A stretch of DNA of 64,000 nucleotides, taken from VGBV01 sp963780395 (GTDB lineage: Bacteria; Actinomycetota; Thermoleophilia; Solirubrobacterales; 70-9). Under the pieces are notes generated by a model. It was given only the letters and a program-made list of their open reading frames with translations. It searched no databases and was not told the DNA's origin. A program made the translations under genes and the position numbers. Of the stretch, positions 20,332 to 27,323 are shown one piece after another (the first letter of the stretch is position 1; each line of letters starts with the position of its first letter). The stretch is from the NCBI GenBank assembly GCA_963780395.1, contig CAWABY010000013.1, positions 103,016 to 167,015 on the forward strand. Direction: 5' to 3'.

Positions 20332-21069
20332 GTGCCTTCCTCCGACCAACCCGTTGTGATCCTCTGCGGCGGCCGCGGCACCCGTCTGCGCGAGCGCACG
20401 GAGTCGATCCCGAAGGCGCTGGTCGAGATCGGCGGCCGGCCGATCCTGTGGCACGTGATCTCGATCTATGCGGCGCAGGGGTTCCGGCGGTTCCTGCTCT
20501 GCACGGGATACAAGGGCGAGCAGATCGAGGCCTGGGCCGGCGAGACTCAGTGGCCCGACGGAGTCGACGTGGACTGCGCCGCCACGGGACTCGACACTCC
20601 CACCGGCGGACGGATAAAAGTGGTCGAGGAGCGGCTCGGCGGCGAGCCGTTCTGCGCGACATACGCCGACGGCGTCGCTGACATCGACCTCGCGCGCCTG
20701 CTCGGCGCACACCGCCAGAGCGGCGCTGAGGCGACCGTGACAGTGGTGCGCCCGACGCTCCAGTTCGGTGTCGCCGAGCTGGGCGAGGACGACCGCGTGC
20801 TGGGCTTCGAGGAGAAGCCCAGCCTGGAGCGTTGGATCAACGGCGGCTTCTTCTGCTTCGAGCCCGGTGTCTTCGCCTACCTGGCGGAGGACAGCGTGCT
20901 CGAGCGCGAGCCCCTCGAGCGCCTGGCCGCCGACGGCGAGCTCAACGCCTTCAGGCACGTGGGCTTCTGGGACTGCATGGACACCTACAAGGACGCGGTC
21001 CTGCTCAACGACCTGTGGGCCTCAGGCGAGCCGCCGTGGCGCGTCTGGGCCGAGGAGCCCGTGAGATGA
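20332..21069 (+). CDS. rfbF: Glucose-1-phosphate cytidylyltransferase-like nucleotidyltransferase
   Basis: This 245-residue sugar-nucleotide transferase has the activation motif ILCGGRGTRLRE (near residue 10) with SIPKALVEIGGRPILWH. It also has FCATYADGVADID as metal site, WINGGFFCFEPG, and a C-terminal FWDCMDTYKD typical of the RfbF group. These enzymes make CDP-glucose from CTP and glucose-1-phosphate. The partner gene directly downstream looks like CDP-glucose 4,6-dehydratase, which supports the CDP assignment over glucose-1-phosphate thymidylyltransferase. The pair would feed a deoxysugar for surface glycans. Confidence 0.82.
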   Translation: MPSSDQPVVILCGGRGTRLRERTESIPKALVEIGGRPILWHVISIYAAQGFRRFLLCTGYKGEQIEAWAGETQWPDGVDVDCAATGLDTPTGGRIKVVEERLGGEPFCATYADGVADIDLARLLGAHRQSGAEATVTVVRPTLQFGVAELGEDDRVLGFEEKPSLERWINGGFFCFEPGVFAYLAEDSVLEREPLERLAADGELNAFRHVGFWDCMDTYKDAVLLNDLWASGEPPWRVWAEEPVR

Positions 21070-21094
21070 CGGGGCCAGGCGTCATGGAGACGGC

Positions 21095-22066
21095 CTGAAG
21101 GCCCTGGTCACAGGGGCGCGGGGGTTCGGCGGCTCCTGGCTCGCCAAGCTCCTGTTGGAGCGCGGCCACGAGGTGGTCAGCTTCGACCGCGCGAGCACGC
21201 GGCGATCACGCCTGGCCCTGCTGGGGATCGAAGCCGAGGTCGCCGACGAGGTGGGGAACCTGACCGACACCGAGCGCGTCGCCGCGGTCCTGCAGCGACA
21301 CAGGCCCGACGCGATCTTCCACCTGGGCGCGCAGGCGACCATCGGCACCGCATTGGACTCGCCCGTCCCGACCTTCCGGTCGAACATCGAGGGGACGTGG
21401 AACCTGTTGGAGGCCGCGCGCACATCCGGGGTGGGCCGGGTAGTGGTCGCATCCTCGGACAAGGCCTACGGCCCGCCCGAGGTGCTGCCATACAGGGAGG
21501 GCGCGGCGCTGCAGCCGGTCTACCCCTACGAGGTCTCCAAGGCGGCGGCCGACATGATCGCCCGCAGCTACTGGCACACCTACCAGCTGCCGGTCGCGGT
21601 GACGCGCTTCGCGAACATTTACGGTGGCGGGGACCTCAACTTCTCGCGGCTGGTGCCTGAGACCGTGAGCGCCGTGATGGAGGGCCGCCGCCCCGTGATC
21701 CGCTCGGACGGCAGCCCCGAGCGCGACTTCCTCTACGTCGAGGACGTCGCTCGAGCCTACGTCGCCATCGCCGAGGCGCTGGCGGAGGGGCGCGGCGCGG
21801 GCGAGGCCTTCAACGCCGGCTGGGGGCACCCCAATGCGGTGCGGGAGGTGGTCGAGCTGATCTGCGAGCTCTCCGGAACCGAGATCGAGCCGGACATTCG
21901 CGGCGAGGGCAACCCGAAGGGCGAGATCGACCGCCAGTTCCTGGATTCCGCCAAGATCCGCGAGGTCACCGGCTGGAAGCCCCAGGTGGACCTCCGCGAG
22001 GGGCTGAGCCGCACGATCGACTGGTACCGGGCGCACCCGGAGGCGCGCGCCCCGGCGCCCGGCTGA
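21095..22066 (+). CDS. rfbG: CDP-glucose 4,6-dehydratase-like SDR enzyme, unusual start
   Basis: This extended short-chain dehydrogenase removes water from a nucleotide sugar. The NAD-binding TGARGFGGSW, the catalytic YPYEVSKAAAD (Tyr-x3-Lys) and the RfbG-type NIYGGGDLNFSRLVP are present; RDFLYVEDV follows. The Rossmann glycines begin only five residues into the frame, yet no ATG, GTG or TTG exists before them. The best start is CTG 21095, five bases after GGAG (323 residues). Alternatively ATG 21066 or 21084 in another frame (ending META) joins through a lost base near GCCTGAAGG. A TTG at 21155 would delete the NAD-binding motif and is rejected. It lies 25 bases after rfbF. Confidence 0.78.
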   Translation: MKALVTGARGFGGSWLAKLLLERGHEVVSFDRASTRRSRLALLGIEAEVADEVGNLTDTERVAAVLQRHRPDAIFHLGAQATIGTALDSPVPTFRSNIEGTWNLLEAARTSGVGRVVVASSDKAYGPPEVLPYREGAALQPVYPYEVSKAAADMIARSYWHTYQLPVAVTRFANIYGGGDLNFSRLVPETVSAVMEGRRPVIRSDGSPERDFLYVEDVARAYVAIAEALAEGRGAGEAFNAGWGHPNAVREVVELICELSGTEIEPDIRGEGNPKGEIDRQFLDSAKIREVTGWKPQVDLREGLSRTIDWYRAHPEARAPAPG

Positions 22067-22115
22067 CCCGCGGCCAGCACCGGCCAGCCGCCTTGTCGCC
22101 GCCTGGTCGCGGTGG

Positions 22116-22121
22116 GATACT
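22116..22121 (+). promoter_or_regulatory. -10 box for the NTF2-like gene at 22125
   Basis: GATACT is followed after 6 bases by GTG 22128 and after 3 bases by ATG 22125. The leaderless geometry favours GTG 22128 as the first codon. Confidence 0.4.
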
Positions 22122-22124
22122 CAA

Positions 22125-22532
22125 ATGGTGGCTTCGACCCACCTTGAGTTGGCGAAGCGCTCGTTTGCCGCCTTCAAGCGAGGAGACGCCGACGCCTACG
22201 TCGCCAGCTTCGCTCCGGACGTCCAGTGGGAGGTGTCCGCCTTCGTCACCGGCCGCAGCGACTACAGGGGCCGCGAGGGCGTCCGCGAGTTCCTCGCCGA
22301 GCTCGATCGGCTCTCGCGCGACCAGGGGGAGGAGTTCAAGGTGGAGCTCGACGAGTTCGAGGAGGTCGACGACGATCGCGTGCTCGCCCTCGGCAACGCC
22401 CGCATCGATCGCGCCGCGGACCCGCTCGAGTTCGAGGCCGGCGCCCTCTACACCTTCGCCGGCCGCGACATCATCAGGCTCGAGGGCTACACCAGCCATG
22501 AGGAAGCCCGCGAGGCGGCCGGGTTCGAGTAA
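22125..22532 (+). CDS. NTF2/SnoaL-like domain protein
   Basis: This 135-residue single-domain protein of the ketosteroid-isomerase/SnoaL fold has the N-terminal helix LAKRSFAAFKRGDADAYVASFAPDVQWEV and the GREGVREFLAEL helix, then beta strands ending in FAGRDIIRLEGYTSHEEAREAAG. This fold covers enzymes and ligand-binding proteins, and the sequence alone does not show a reaction. The start may be GTG 22128 rather than ATG 22125. It is one of three NTF2-like genes in the window, none closely alike. It lies tail-to-tail with the tRNA gene. Confidence 0.78.
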   Translation: MVASTHLELAKRSFAAFKRGDADAYVASFAPDVQWEVSAFVTGRSDYRGREGVREFLAELDRLSRDQGEEFKVELDEFEEVDDDRVLALGNARIDRAADPLEFEAGALYTFAGRDIIRLEGYTSHEEAREAAGFE

Positions 22533-22539
22533 GGCCAGG

Positions 22540-22613
22540 CGCGCCCGGCAGGATTCGAACCTGCGGCCTTCCGCTCCGGAGGCGGACGCTCTATCCAGCT
22601 GAGCTACGGGCGC
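22540..22613 (-). tRNA. tRNA-Arg (anticodon CCG)
   Basis: On the minus strand the acceptor GCGCCCG (22607-22613) pairs with CGGGCGC (22541-22547). The D arm is GCTCAGCTGGATAGAGC, the anticodon stem is TCCGC/GCGGA with loop CTCCGGA (anticodon CCG, reading CGG), and the T arm is GCAGG-TTCGAAT-CCTGC. The discriminator base is G. CCA is not encoded; CCT follows. Confidence 0.96.
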
Positions 22614-22653
22614 TCGATTGACTCGCGGCCAGTCTAGAGCGGCGGTACGGGTG

Positions 22654-22659
22654 GATAAT
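22654..22659 (+). promoter_or_regulatory. -10 box for the flavin reductase gene
   Basis: GATAAT is followed by a 6-base spacer and GTG 22666. It fixes the start of the flavin reductase downstream of the longer open frame and predicts a leaderless RNA. Confidence 0.5.
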
Positions 22660-22665
22660 GCGCAG

Positions 22666-23289
22666 GTGGCCGACGAGGGAGCAAAGCCGCCAGAGTTCGA
22701 CCTCAGCCTCGCTGAGGCCGCGGCCTGGGTCGGCTCCGGTCCCGAGGGGATCGGCGAGACCGCGATCGGCCCCGACGGCAAGGACGAGCTCGAGATCGAG
22801 GGCGACGACCCGGCCACCGCCCTGCGGCAGACGCTCGGCATGTTCGCTACCGGGGTCACCGTGATCACGACGGCGGCCGGCGATCAGATCCACGGCATGA
22901 CCGCGAACGCGTTCATGTCGGTCTCGCTGGAGCCGCCCCTCGTACTGATCTCCGTCGACCGCCGGACCAAGATGTGCAACATGCTGCACGAGGGCCAGCG
23001 CTTCGGGGTCAGCGTGCTGGCGGCGGGCCAGAGCGAGCTCTCGGACCGCTTCGCCGGCCGAGCGGGGGAGGGGACCCCCGAGCCGGCCTTCGAGATCGTG
23101 CACGAGACGCCGGTGGTGGACGGCTCCGCGGCCCAGTTCGTCTCCAAGGTCGAGAAGTCCTACTGGGGCGGCGACCACTCCCTCTTCCTCGGCCGCGTCG
23201 AGTACGCCTGCTACGACGAGAGCGCCCAGCCGCTGCTCTTCCACGGCGGTGAGTACGGCGGCCTAAGCAGCGGCGCGGAGATGGCGTAG
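22666..23289 (+). CDS. Flavin reductase family (FMN-binding) protein
   Basis: This is a 207-residue protein with a 50-residue acidic leader and a flavin reductase-like split-barrel domain: LRQTLGMFATGVTVITT, then MTANAFMSVSLEPPLVLISVDRRTKMCNML, FGVSVLAAGQSELSDRFAG and HSLFLGRVEYACYDESAQPLLFHGGEY. Members reduce FMN or FAD with NAD(P)H to feed two-component monooxygenases, or act as oxidoreductases themselves. The frame opens 48 bases earlier at a TTG, but the GATAAT box makes GTG 22666 the better start. No monooxygenase partner is adjacent. It is convergent with the DUF1989-GcvT gene. Confidence 0.85.
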   Translation: MADEGAKPPEFDLSLAEAAAWVGSGPEGIGETAIGPDGKDELEIEGDDPATALRQTLGMFATGVTVITTAAGDQIHGMTANAFMSVSLEPPLVLISVDRRTKMCNMLHEGQRFGVSVLAAGQSELSDRFAGRAGEGTPEPAFEIVHETPVVDGSAAQFVSKVEKSYWGGDHSLFLGRVEYACYDESAQPLLFHGGEYGGLSSGAEMA

Positions 23290-23336
23290 TCGTAGGTCGC
23301 TGACCCGTTGCTACCTCAGGGCGACGTCGCCCGGTC

Positions 23337-25676
23337 CTAGGAGCGGGGGCGCTCCTTCTTCGGGTCGTAGAAGGGGATCGGCACGACCTTCGCCGGGATC
23401 CGCTTCTGCTCGCCGTCGAGCTTGCCGACCTCGATCGCCGTGCCGGGCTCGGCGTGCTGGATCGCCATCCGGCAGAGGGCGATGTTCTTGCGCAGCACGG
23501 GGGAACGGGTGCCGCTGGTGACGACTCCTACGGAGGCGCGGTCGCCGGGCACGTGCACGCAGTCGCCGTGGCCCGCGGTCTCCTGGCCCTCGAGCTCGAG
23601 TCCCACCAGCTTGCGCTGGGGATGCTCGGAGCGCTCGATCAGCGCCTGCTTGCCGACGAAGTCGTCCTCGGAGTCGAGGGCGACGGCGAATCCGATCCCG
23701 GCCTCGAAGGGGTCGACCTGGTCGTCGAACTCGTAGCCCGCGAAGATCAGCCCCGACTCGATCCGCAGCATGTCGAGCGCCGACAGCCCCAGCGGGGCCA
23801 TGCCGTGCGGCTCGCCCGCGGCCCAGATCGCGTCCCAGACCGCGGAGCCGTCGCCGGGGTGGCACCAGACCTCGTACCCGAGCTCGCCCGTGTACCCGGT
23901 GCGTGAGATCACGATCGGGATCCCGTCGTAGTCGCCGATACGCCCGATCAGCAGCCGGAACCACTTCAGCTCCTCCAGGGCAGGCTGATCGGGCGGCGTC
24001 CAGACGATCCCCTTGAGGATCTCGCGGCTCGCCGGCCCCTGCACGGCGACGTTGTGGAGCTGGTCGGTCGAGGGCTTGATGAAGACGCGCATCCCCTCGT
24101 CGTCGGCGATCTTGTTCAAGTGCACGCCGGTGTACTCGTCGCCGGCCACGAATCGGAAGTTGTCGTCGCCGAGGCGATAGACGGTGGCGTCGTCGAGCAT
24201 GCCGCCGGTCCCGTTGCAGACGGCCGTGTAGGTGACCTGCCCGATCGAGAGCTTGCGCGCGTCCCGGGTGATCGCCCGCTGGATCAGCATCTCAGCGTCG
24301 GGGCCGAGCACCTCCCACTTGCGCAGTGGGGAGAGGTCCATGATCGCGGCCTTCTCGCGGCAGGCCCAGTACTCGGCGATCGTGCCGCCGCCCGAGCCGG
24401 TGAAGCAGTCCGGCAGCCAGTAGCCGCGGTACTCGACCATGTTGCCCGTCAGCTCCGAGGTGCGGGGGTGGAACGCGGTCTCTTTGGTCATGACGGGCTC
24501 GGCCTCCGGTGTGACGCGATGGGCAATGGCCAGCGAGAAGCTGTTCTGGGGCGAATAGACGCGGACGTGGATGTCGGTGATCTCCCAACCGTTGGCGGGG
24601 TCGATGTCGTCGGGACAGGCGGATGAGGCGCAGAGCAGGTCGTTCGAGGCGCGCATCAGCACGAAGTCGCTCGGCCGCGACCAGGGCTCGTCGGCGATCA
24701 GGGCGTTGGCCGCGTCGAAGGTCGTGTTGTAGAAGAGGTTGAGCGCGTTCCAGCCCTCCCGGGGCTCGACCCCCCGCGGAACCAACTCCCCGTTGAAGTT
24801 GTCGGTGCAGTTGATGTGCCCCGGGTAGCCGAGCTGGTCGTAGTAGCGCGGGAAGCAGGCGAGCCCGAAGTTGTCGTGGCGCCCGACGGTGTCCTGGACC
24901 ACCTCCACCAGCGGGTCCTGGTCGATGTCGAAGCTCTTGCGATAGAGCCCGGGGGTCGGGTAGACCGAGCCCATCAGCGAGCGGGTCGTGGTCGCGTCGA
25001 GGCCGCGCTCGATCCCTTGCTCAAGCTTGCGCTGGTTGAAGGCGAGGAAGTCCGAGCACTGCTTCCCCCGGACGTCGATGATCTGGATGTACTCGCCGGC
25101 CTGCACCTCGTAGGCGAGCGCGCTCGCCTTGTCGACGCGGAAGTCCAGCCTCGGCTCGGCCAGGGGCGGAGGCAGCTCGACCTCCTCGAACCCCCGCGGC
25201 GTCGCGCGCTGGATCTCGACCACCAGCGGGGAGGCCGGCCAGTCGCCCTCGACGACCCGCCCGCCCGGCGCGGCCACGATCGCGGTCGCCTCGCGCTGCG
25301 CGGTGAACGCCTCGCTCGAGCCCCGGGGCGTGTCGTTGTCGAACAGGCGCAGCGCCCGCGCGTCCGCCGGGACCAGTCCCCGGGCATGGAGCTCCCCGAG
25401 GAACCCGTCGGCCGCGCCGTTGCCCGCCAGGGCCCGCAGCACCGTCGCCTCGGCATCGGCGCGGGCCCCGATCGCCGCGGCGTCCTCACCGCCCTCGGCG
25501 TCGAGCACGGTCAGCTCGGCGACCTGCGCGCCGTCGTGGTTGATCACGGTCAGCCGGTCGTCCGGCGCCAGCCGCACCGCGGTCGCGGCGCCGGGCCGGA
25601 CCCAGTGCGACTCGATCGAGCGGTCGACCGGCAGCAGGCCACCGCCGGCCTCGAGCGGACGCGTGGTGACCGCCAT
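23337..25676 (-). CDS. DUF1989-aminomethyltransferase (GcvT) fusion protein
   Basis: This is a 779-residue two-part enzyme. The N-terminal half (to about residue 390) resembles DUF1989, the urea-carboxylase-associated family: IIDVRGKQCSDFLAFN, SVYPTPGLYRKSFD, HDNFGLACFPRYY and NLFYNTTFD, then a conserved SSACPDDIDPANGW. Residues 420-779 are a GcvT-type folate-dependent aminomethyl/methyl transferase: AIMDLSPLRKWEVLGPDAE, NVAVQGPASREIL, SRTGYTGELGYEVW and DMLRIESGLIFAG. GcvT relatives take one-carbon units from glycine, sarcosine or DMSP onto tetrahydrofolate; DUF1989 members include carboxyguanidine deiminase subunits. The start at ATG 25676 is 4 bases after the acyl-CoA dehydrogenase stop. 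The substrate is unknown, probably a methylated or amidino nitrogen compound. Confidence 0.82.
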   Translation of the reverse strand: MAVTTRPLEAGGGLLPVDRSIESHWVRPGAATAVRLAPDDRLTVINHDGAQVAELTVLDAEGGEDAAAIGARADAEATVLRALAGNGAADGFLGELHARGLVPADARALRLFDNDTPRGSSEAFTAQREATAIVAAPGGRVVEGDWPASPLVVEIQRATPRGFEEVELPPPLAEPRLDFRVDKASALAYEVQAGEYIQIIDVRGKQCSDFLAFNQRKLEQGIERGLDATTTRSLMGSVYPTPGLYRKSFDIDQDPLVEVVQDTVGRHDNFGLACFPRYYDQLGYPGHINCTDNFNGELVPRGVEPREGWNALNLFYNTTFDAANALIADEPWSRPSDFVLMRASNDLLCASSACPDDIDPANGWEITDIHVRVYSPQNSFSLAIAHRVTPEAEPVMTKETAFHPRTSELTGNMVEYRGYWLPDCFTGSGGGTIAEYWACREKAAIMDLSPLRKWEVLGPDAEMLIQRAITRDARKLSIGQVTYTAVCNGTGGMLDDATVYRLGDDNFRFVAGDEYTGVHLNKIADDEGMRVFIKPSTDQLHNVAVQGPASREILKGIVWTPPDQPALEELKWFRLLIGRIGDYDGIPIVISRTGYTGELGYEVWCHPGDGSAVWDAIWAAGEPHGMAPLGLSALDMLRIESGLIFAGYEFDDQVDPFEAGIGFAVALDSEDDFVGKQALIERSEHPQRKLVGLELEGQETAGHGDCVHVPGDRASVGVVTSGTRSPVLRKNIALCRMAIQHAEPGTAIEVGKLDGEQKRIPAKVVPIPFYDPKKERPRS

Positions 25677-25680
25677 CCGC

Positions 25681-27084
25681 CTAGGCCTTCGCCGGCTCGG
25701 TGCCCTCGGCCTTTTCGGCCTGCTCGACGAGCTGCTCCGCGAGCTCGCGCTTGGCGGCCGCGTCAAGCTTCTTCACCTCGTTTTCGACCACGCGCCGATT
25801 GTAGTTCTGGTTCCAGTAGTCGAGCGAGTCGAACCCGTTCAGGACCGCCTTGCCGACGAACTGCCGCAGCACCTCGTTGGTCGGGCCCATCACCCAACCC
25901 GCCTTGGCGTCGCGCACGTAGCGCTCCAGCTCCATGTCCTTCTTGTAGCCGGTGCCGCCGCAGGCGTGCAGCATCTTGTCGACGTGGTGGGCGGTGTTCT
26001 TGGCCGCCTCGAACTTGATCTGCCACGCCCAGTGCAGGTAGTCGGCGCGGGCCGTCTCGCCGGGCTTCAGCACTCGGGTGTTGTCGTCGGTGGCGCGGTC
26101 CATCGCCTGCGCCACGGAGTACACGAACAGGCGGCAGGCATTGGTGTCCATCACGGCCTCGCCGACGTAGTCCTGGATCGTCGGGTAGTCGGCGACGCGC
26201 ATGCCGACGTCCACGTGCTTCTTGCGCGTGGTGTGGCGCTTTGCGATATCGATCGCGCCCAGCGTGATCCCGTTCCAGACCGAGGAGGAGCCGATCAGGA
26301 ACCAGGGGTCGACGGCCTCGTCGTTCGAGTTGGCGCCGTCGCCGAGCGGGCCAACCACCTGGTCGGCCGGGATCTCCACTCCGTCGACCTCGATCGGGCC
26401 GGACTGGTTGCCTCGAAGCCCGAGCGCGTCCCAAAGGGATGGCTGGGCCTCGACGTCGTCGCCGTCGATGACGAACACCGAGAGGTCGTCGTAGCCGGTG
26501 AAGTCCGGGCTCGTCGTCTGCACGACGTAGAAGTCGGCGAATCCGCCCGACGTGGTCCACGACGCCTTCTTGTTCACCTTGTAGCCGCCGTTCGACTTCT
26601 CGGCGCTGGAGGAGAACGGGTACCAGAAGTGGGAGCCCGTCTCGGGATCGGAGTAGGAGAGGGTCCCGATTCGGACATCGGAGTCGAGCGTGCGGATGTA
26701 CTTGTCCACCAGCTCGTCGGTTGGGCGCAGCATGATCGTCGCCACCGCGCCGATGTGCATCACGTAACACATCGCGGTCGAGGCGCACCCGTAGCGGGCC
26801 AGCGTCTCGCAGACCATCGCGAAGGCGACGTGGTTCTCGCCGAGGCCACCGTGCTCCTCCGGGACGATCAGGCTGAGAAAGCCGTTCTCGGCCATGATCT
26901 CGAAGTTGCGGCGCGGGTAGAGCAGCTCATCGTCGGAGCGCTTGGCGTTCGCGCGCATCTCCTTCTCGCAGAGCCCGATCAGGGTCTCGCGCAGCTCCTT
27001 CTGGCGATCGGTCAGGACCCAGTCCGGATCCCAGTCGTAGCCCAGTCCCCAGAACGGCTCTGAACCCCACATCTTCTCGGTCAT
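25681..27084 (-). CDS. Acyl-CoA dehydrogenase family flavoprotein
   Basis: This 467-residue FAD enzyme shows the acyl-CoA dehydrogenase layout. The helical N-domain has GFLSLIVPEEHGGLGENHVAFAMV, the middle beta domain has IGTLSYSDPETGSHFWYP and KKASWTTSGGFADFYVVQT, and the C-terminal helices end with LHACGGTGYKKDMELERYVRDAKAGWVMGPTNEVLRQ. The usual catalytic Glu position near the C-terminus is not obvious, so the substrate may not be a plain fatty acyl-CoA. A Lys/Glu-rich tail follows. It is transcribed ahead of the DUF1989-GcvT gene with a 4-base gap. The 239-base region upstream carries two related motifs and separates it from the divergent permease. Confidence 0.85.
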   Translation of the reverse strand: MTEKMWGSEPFWGLGYDWDPDWVLTDRQKELRETLIGLCEKEMRANAKRSDDELLYPRRNFEIMAENGFLSLIVPEEHGGLGENHVAFAMVCETLARYGCASTAMCYVMHIGAVATIMLRPTDELVDKYIRTLDSDVRIGTLSYSDPETGSHFWYPFSSSAEKSNGGYKVNKKASWTTSGGFADFYVVQTTSPDFTGYDDLSVFVIDGDDVEAQPSLWDALGLRGNQSGPIEVDGVEIPADQVVGPLGDGANSNDEAVDPWFLIGSSSVWNGITLGAIDIAKRHTTRKKHVDVGMRVADYPTIQDYVGEAVMDTNACRLFVYSVAQAMDRATDDNTRVLKPGETARADYLHWAWQIKFEAAKNTAHHVDKMLHACGGTGYKKDMELERYVRDAKAGWVMGPTNEVLRQFVGKAVLNGFDSLDYWNQNYNRRVVENEVKKLDAAAKRELAEQLVEQAEKAEGTEPAKA

Positions 27085-27105
27085 GCGGCCTCTCTTCCTT
27101 ACTGG

Positions 27106-27227
27106 ACGAATCTGTACAAACGGCGATTCTGCCGAACCGGGGCCAGGAAGTAAAGCCCCCGGGTCGCCGCGATTTCCGAGAAAGTGGCAAATCTGACTTG
27201 AATCCGTCTATACGAATAGGTATAACG
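27106..27227. promoter_or_regulatory. Divergent control region with two similar operator-like motifs
   Basis: The 239-base gap between the acyl-CoA dehydrogenase and the permease contains ACGAATCTGTACAAACG (27106-27122) and ACGAATAGGTATAACG (27212-27227). The two share ACGAAT-NN-GTA-Y-AA-CG. The second also has TATAC...GTATA arms. A repeated motif in a divergent promoter region suggests a binding site for a local regulator, but no regulator gene is adjacent. Confidence 0.35.
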
Positions 27228-27323
27228 CGGGCGCTGTCAGGGGCTGCGAGGCCCCGTCCGAGGAGAGACAGGTGGGCCGTCCGGTGCGGTTCGCGCTCCG
27301 GCGGTTGACCGAAAGGAGAGGTC

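Noticed and set aside
21155..21157. TTG at 21155 as start of the rfbG-like gene
   Set aside because: It would remove the NAD-binding glycine motif, which is intact just upstream in the same frame.
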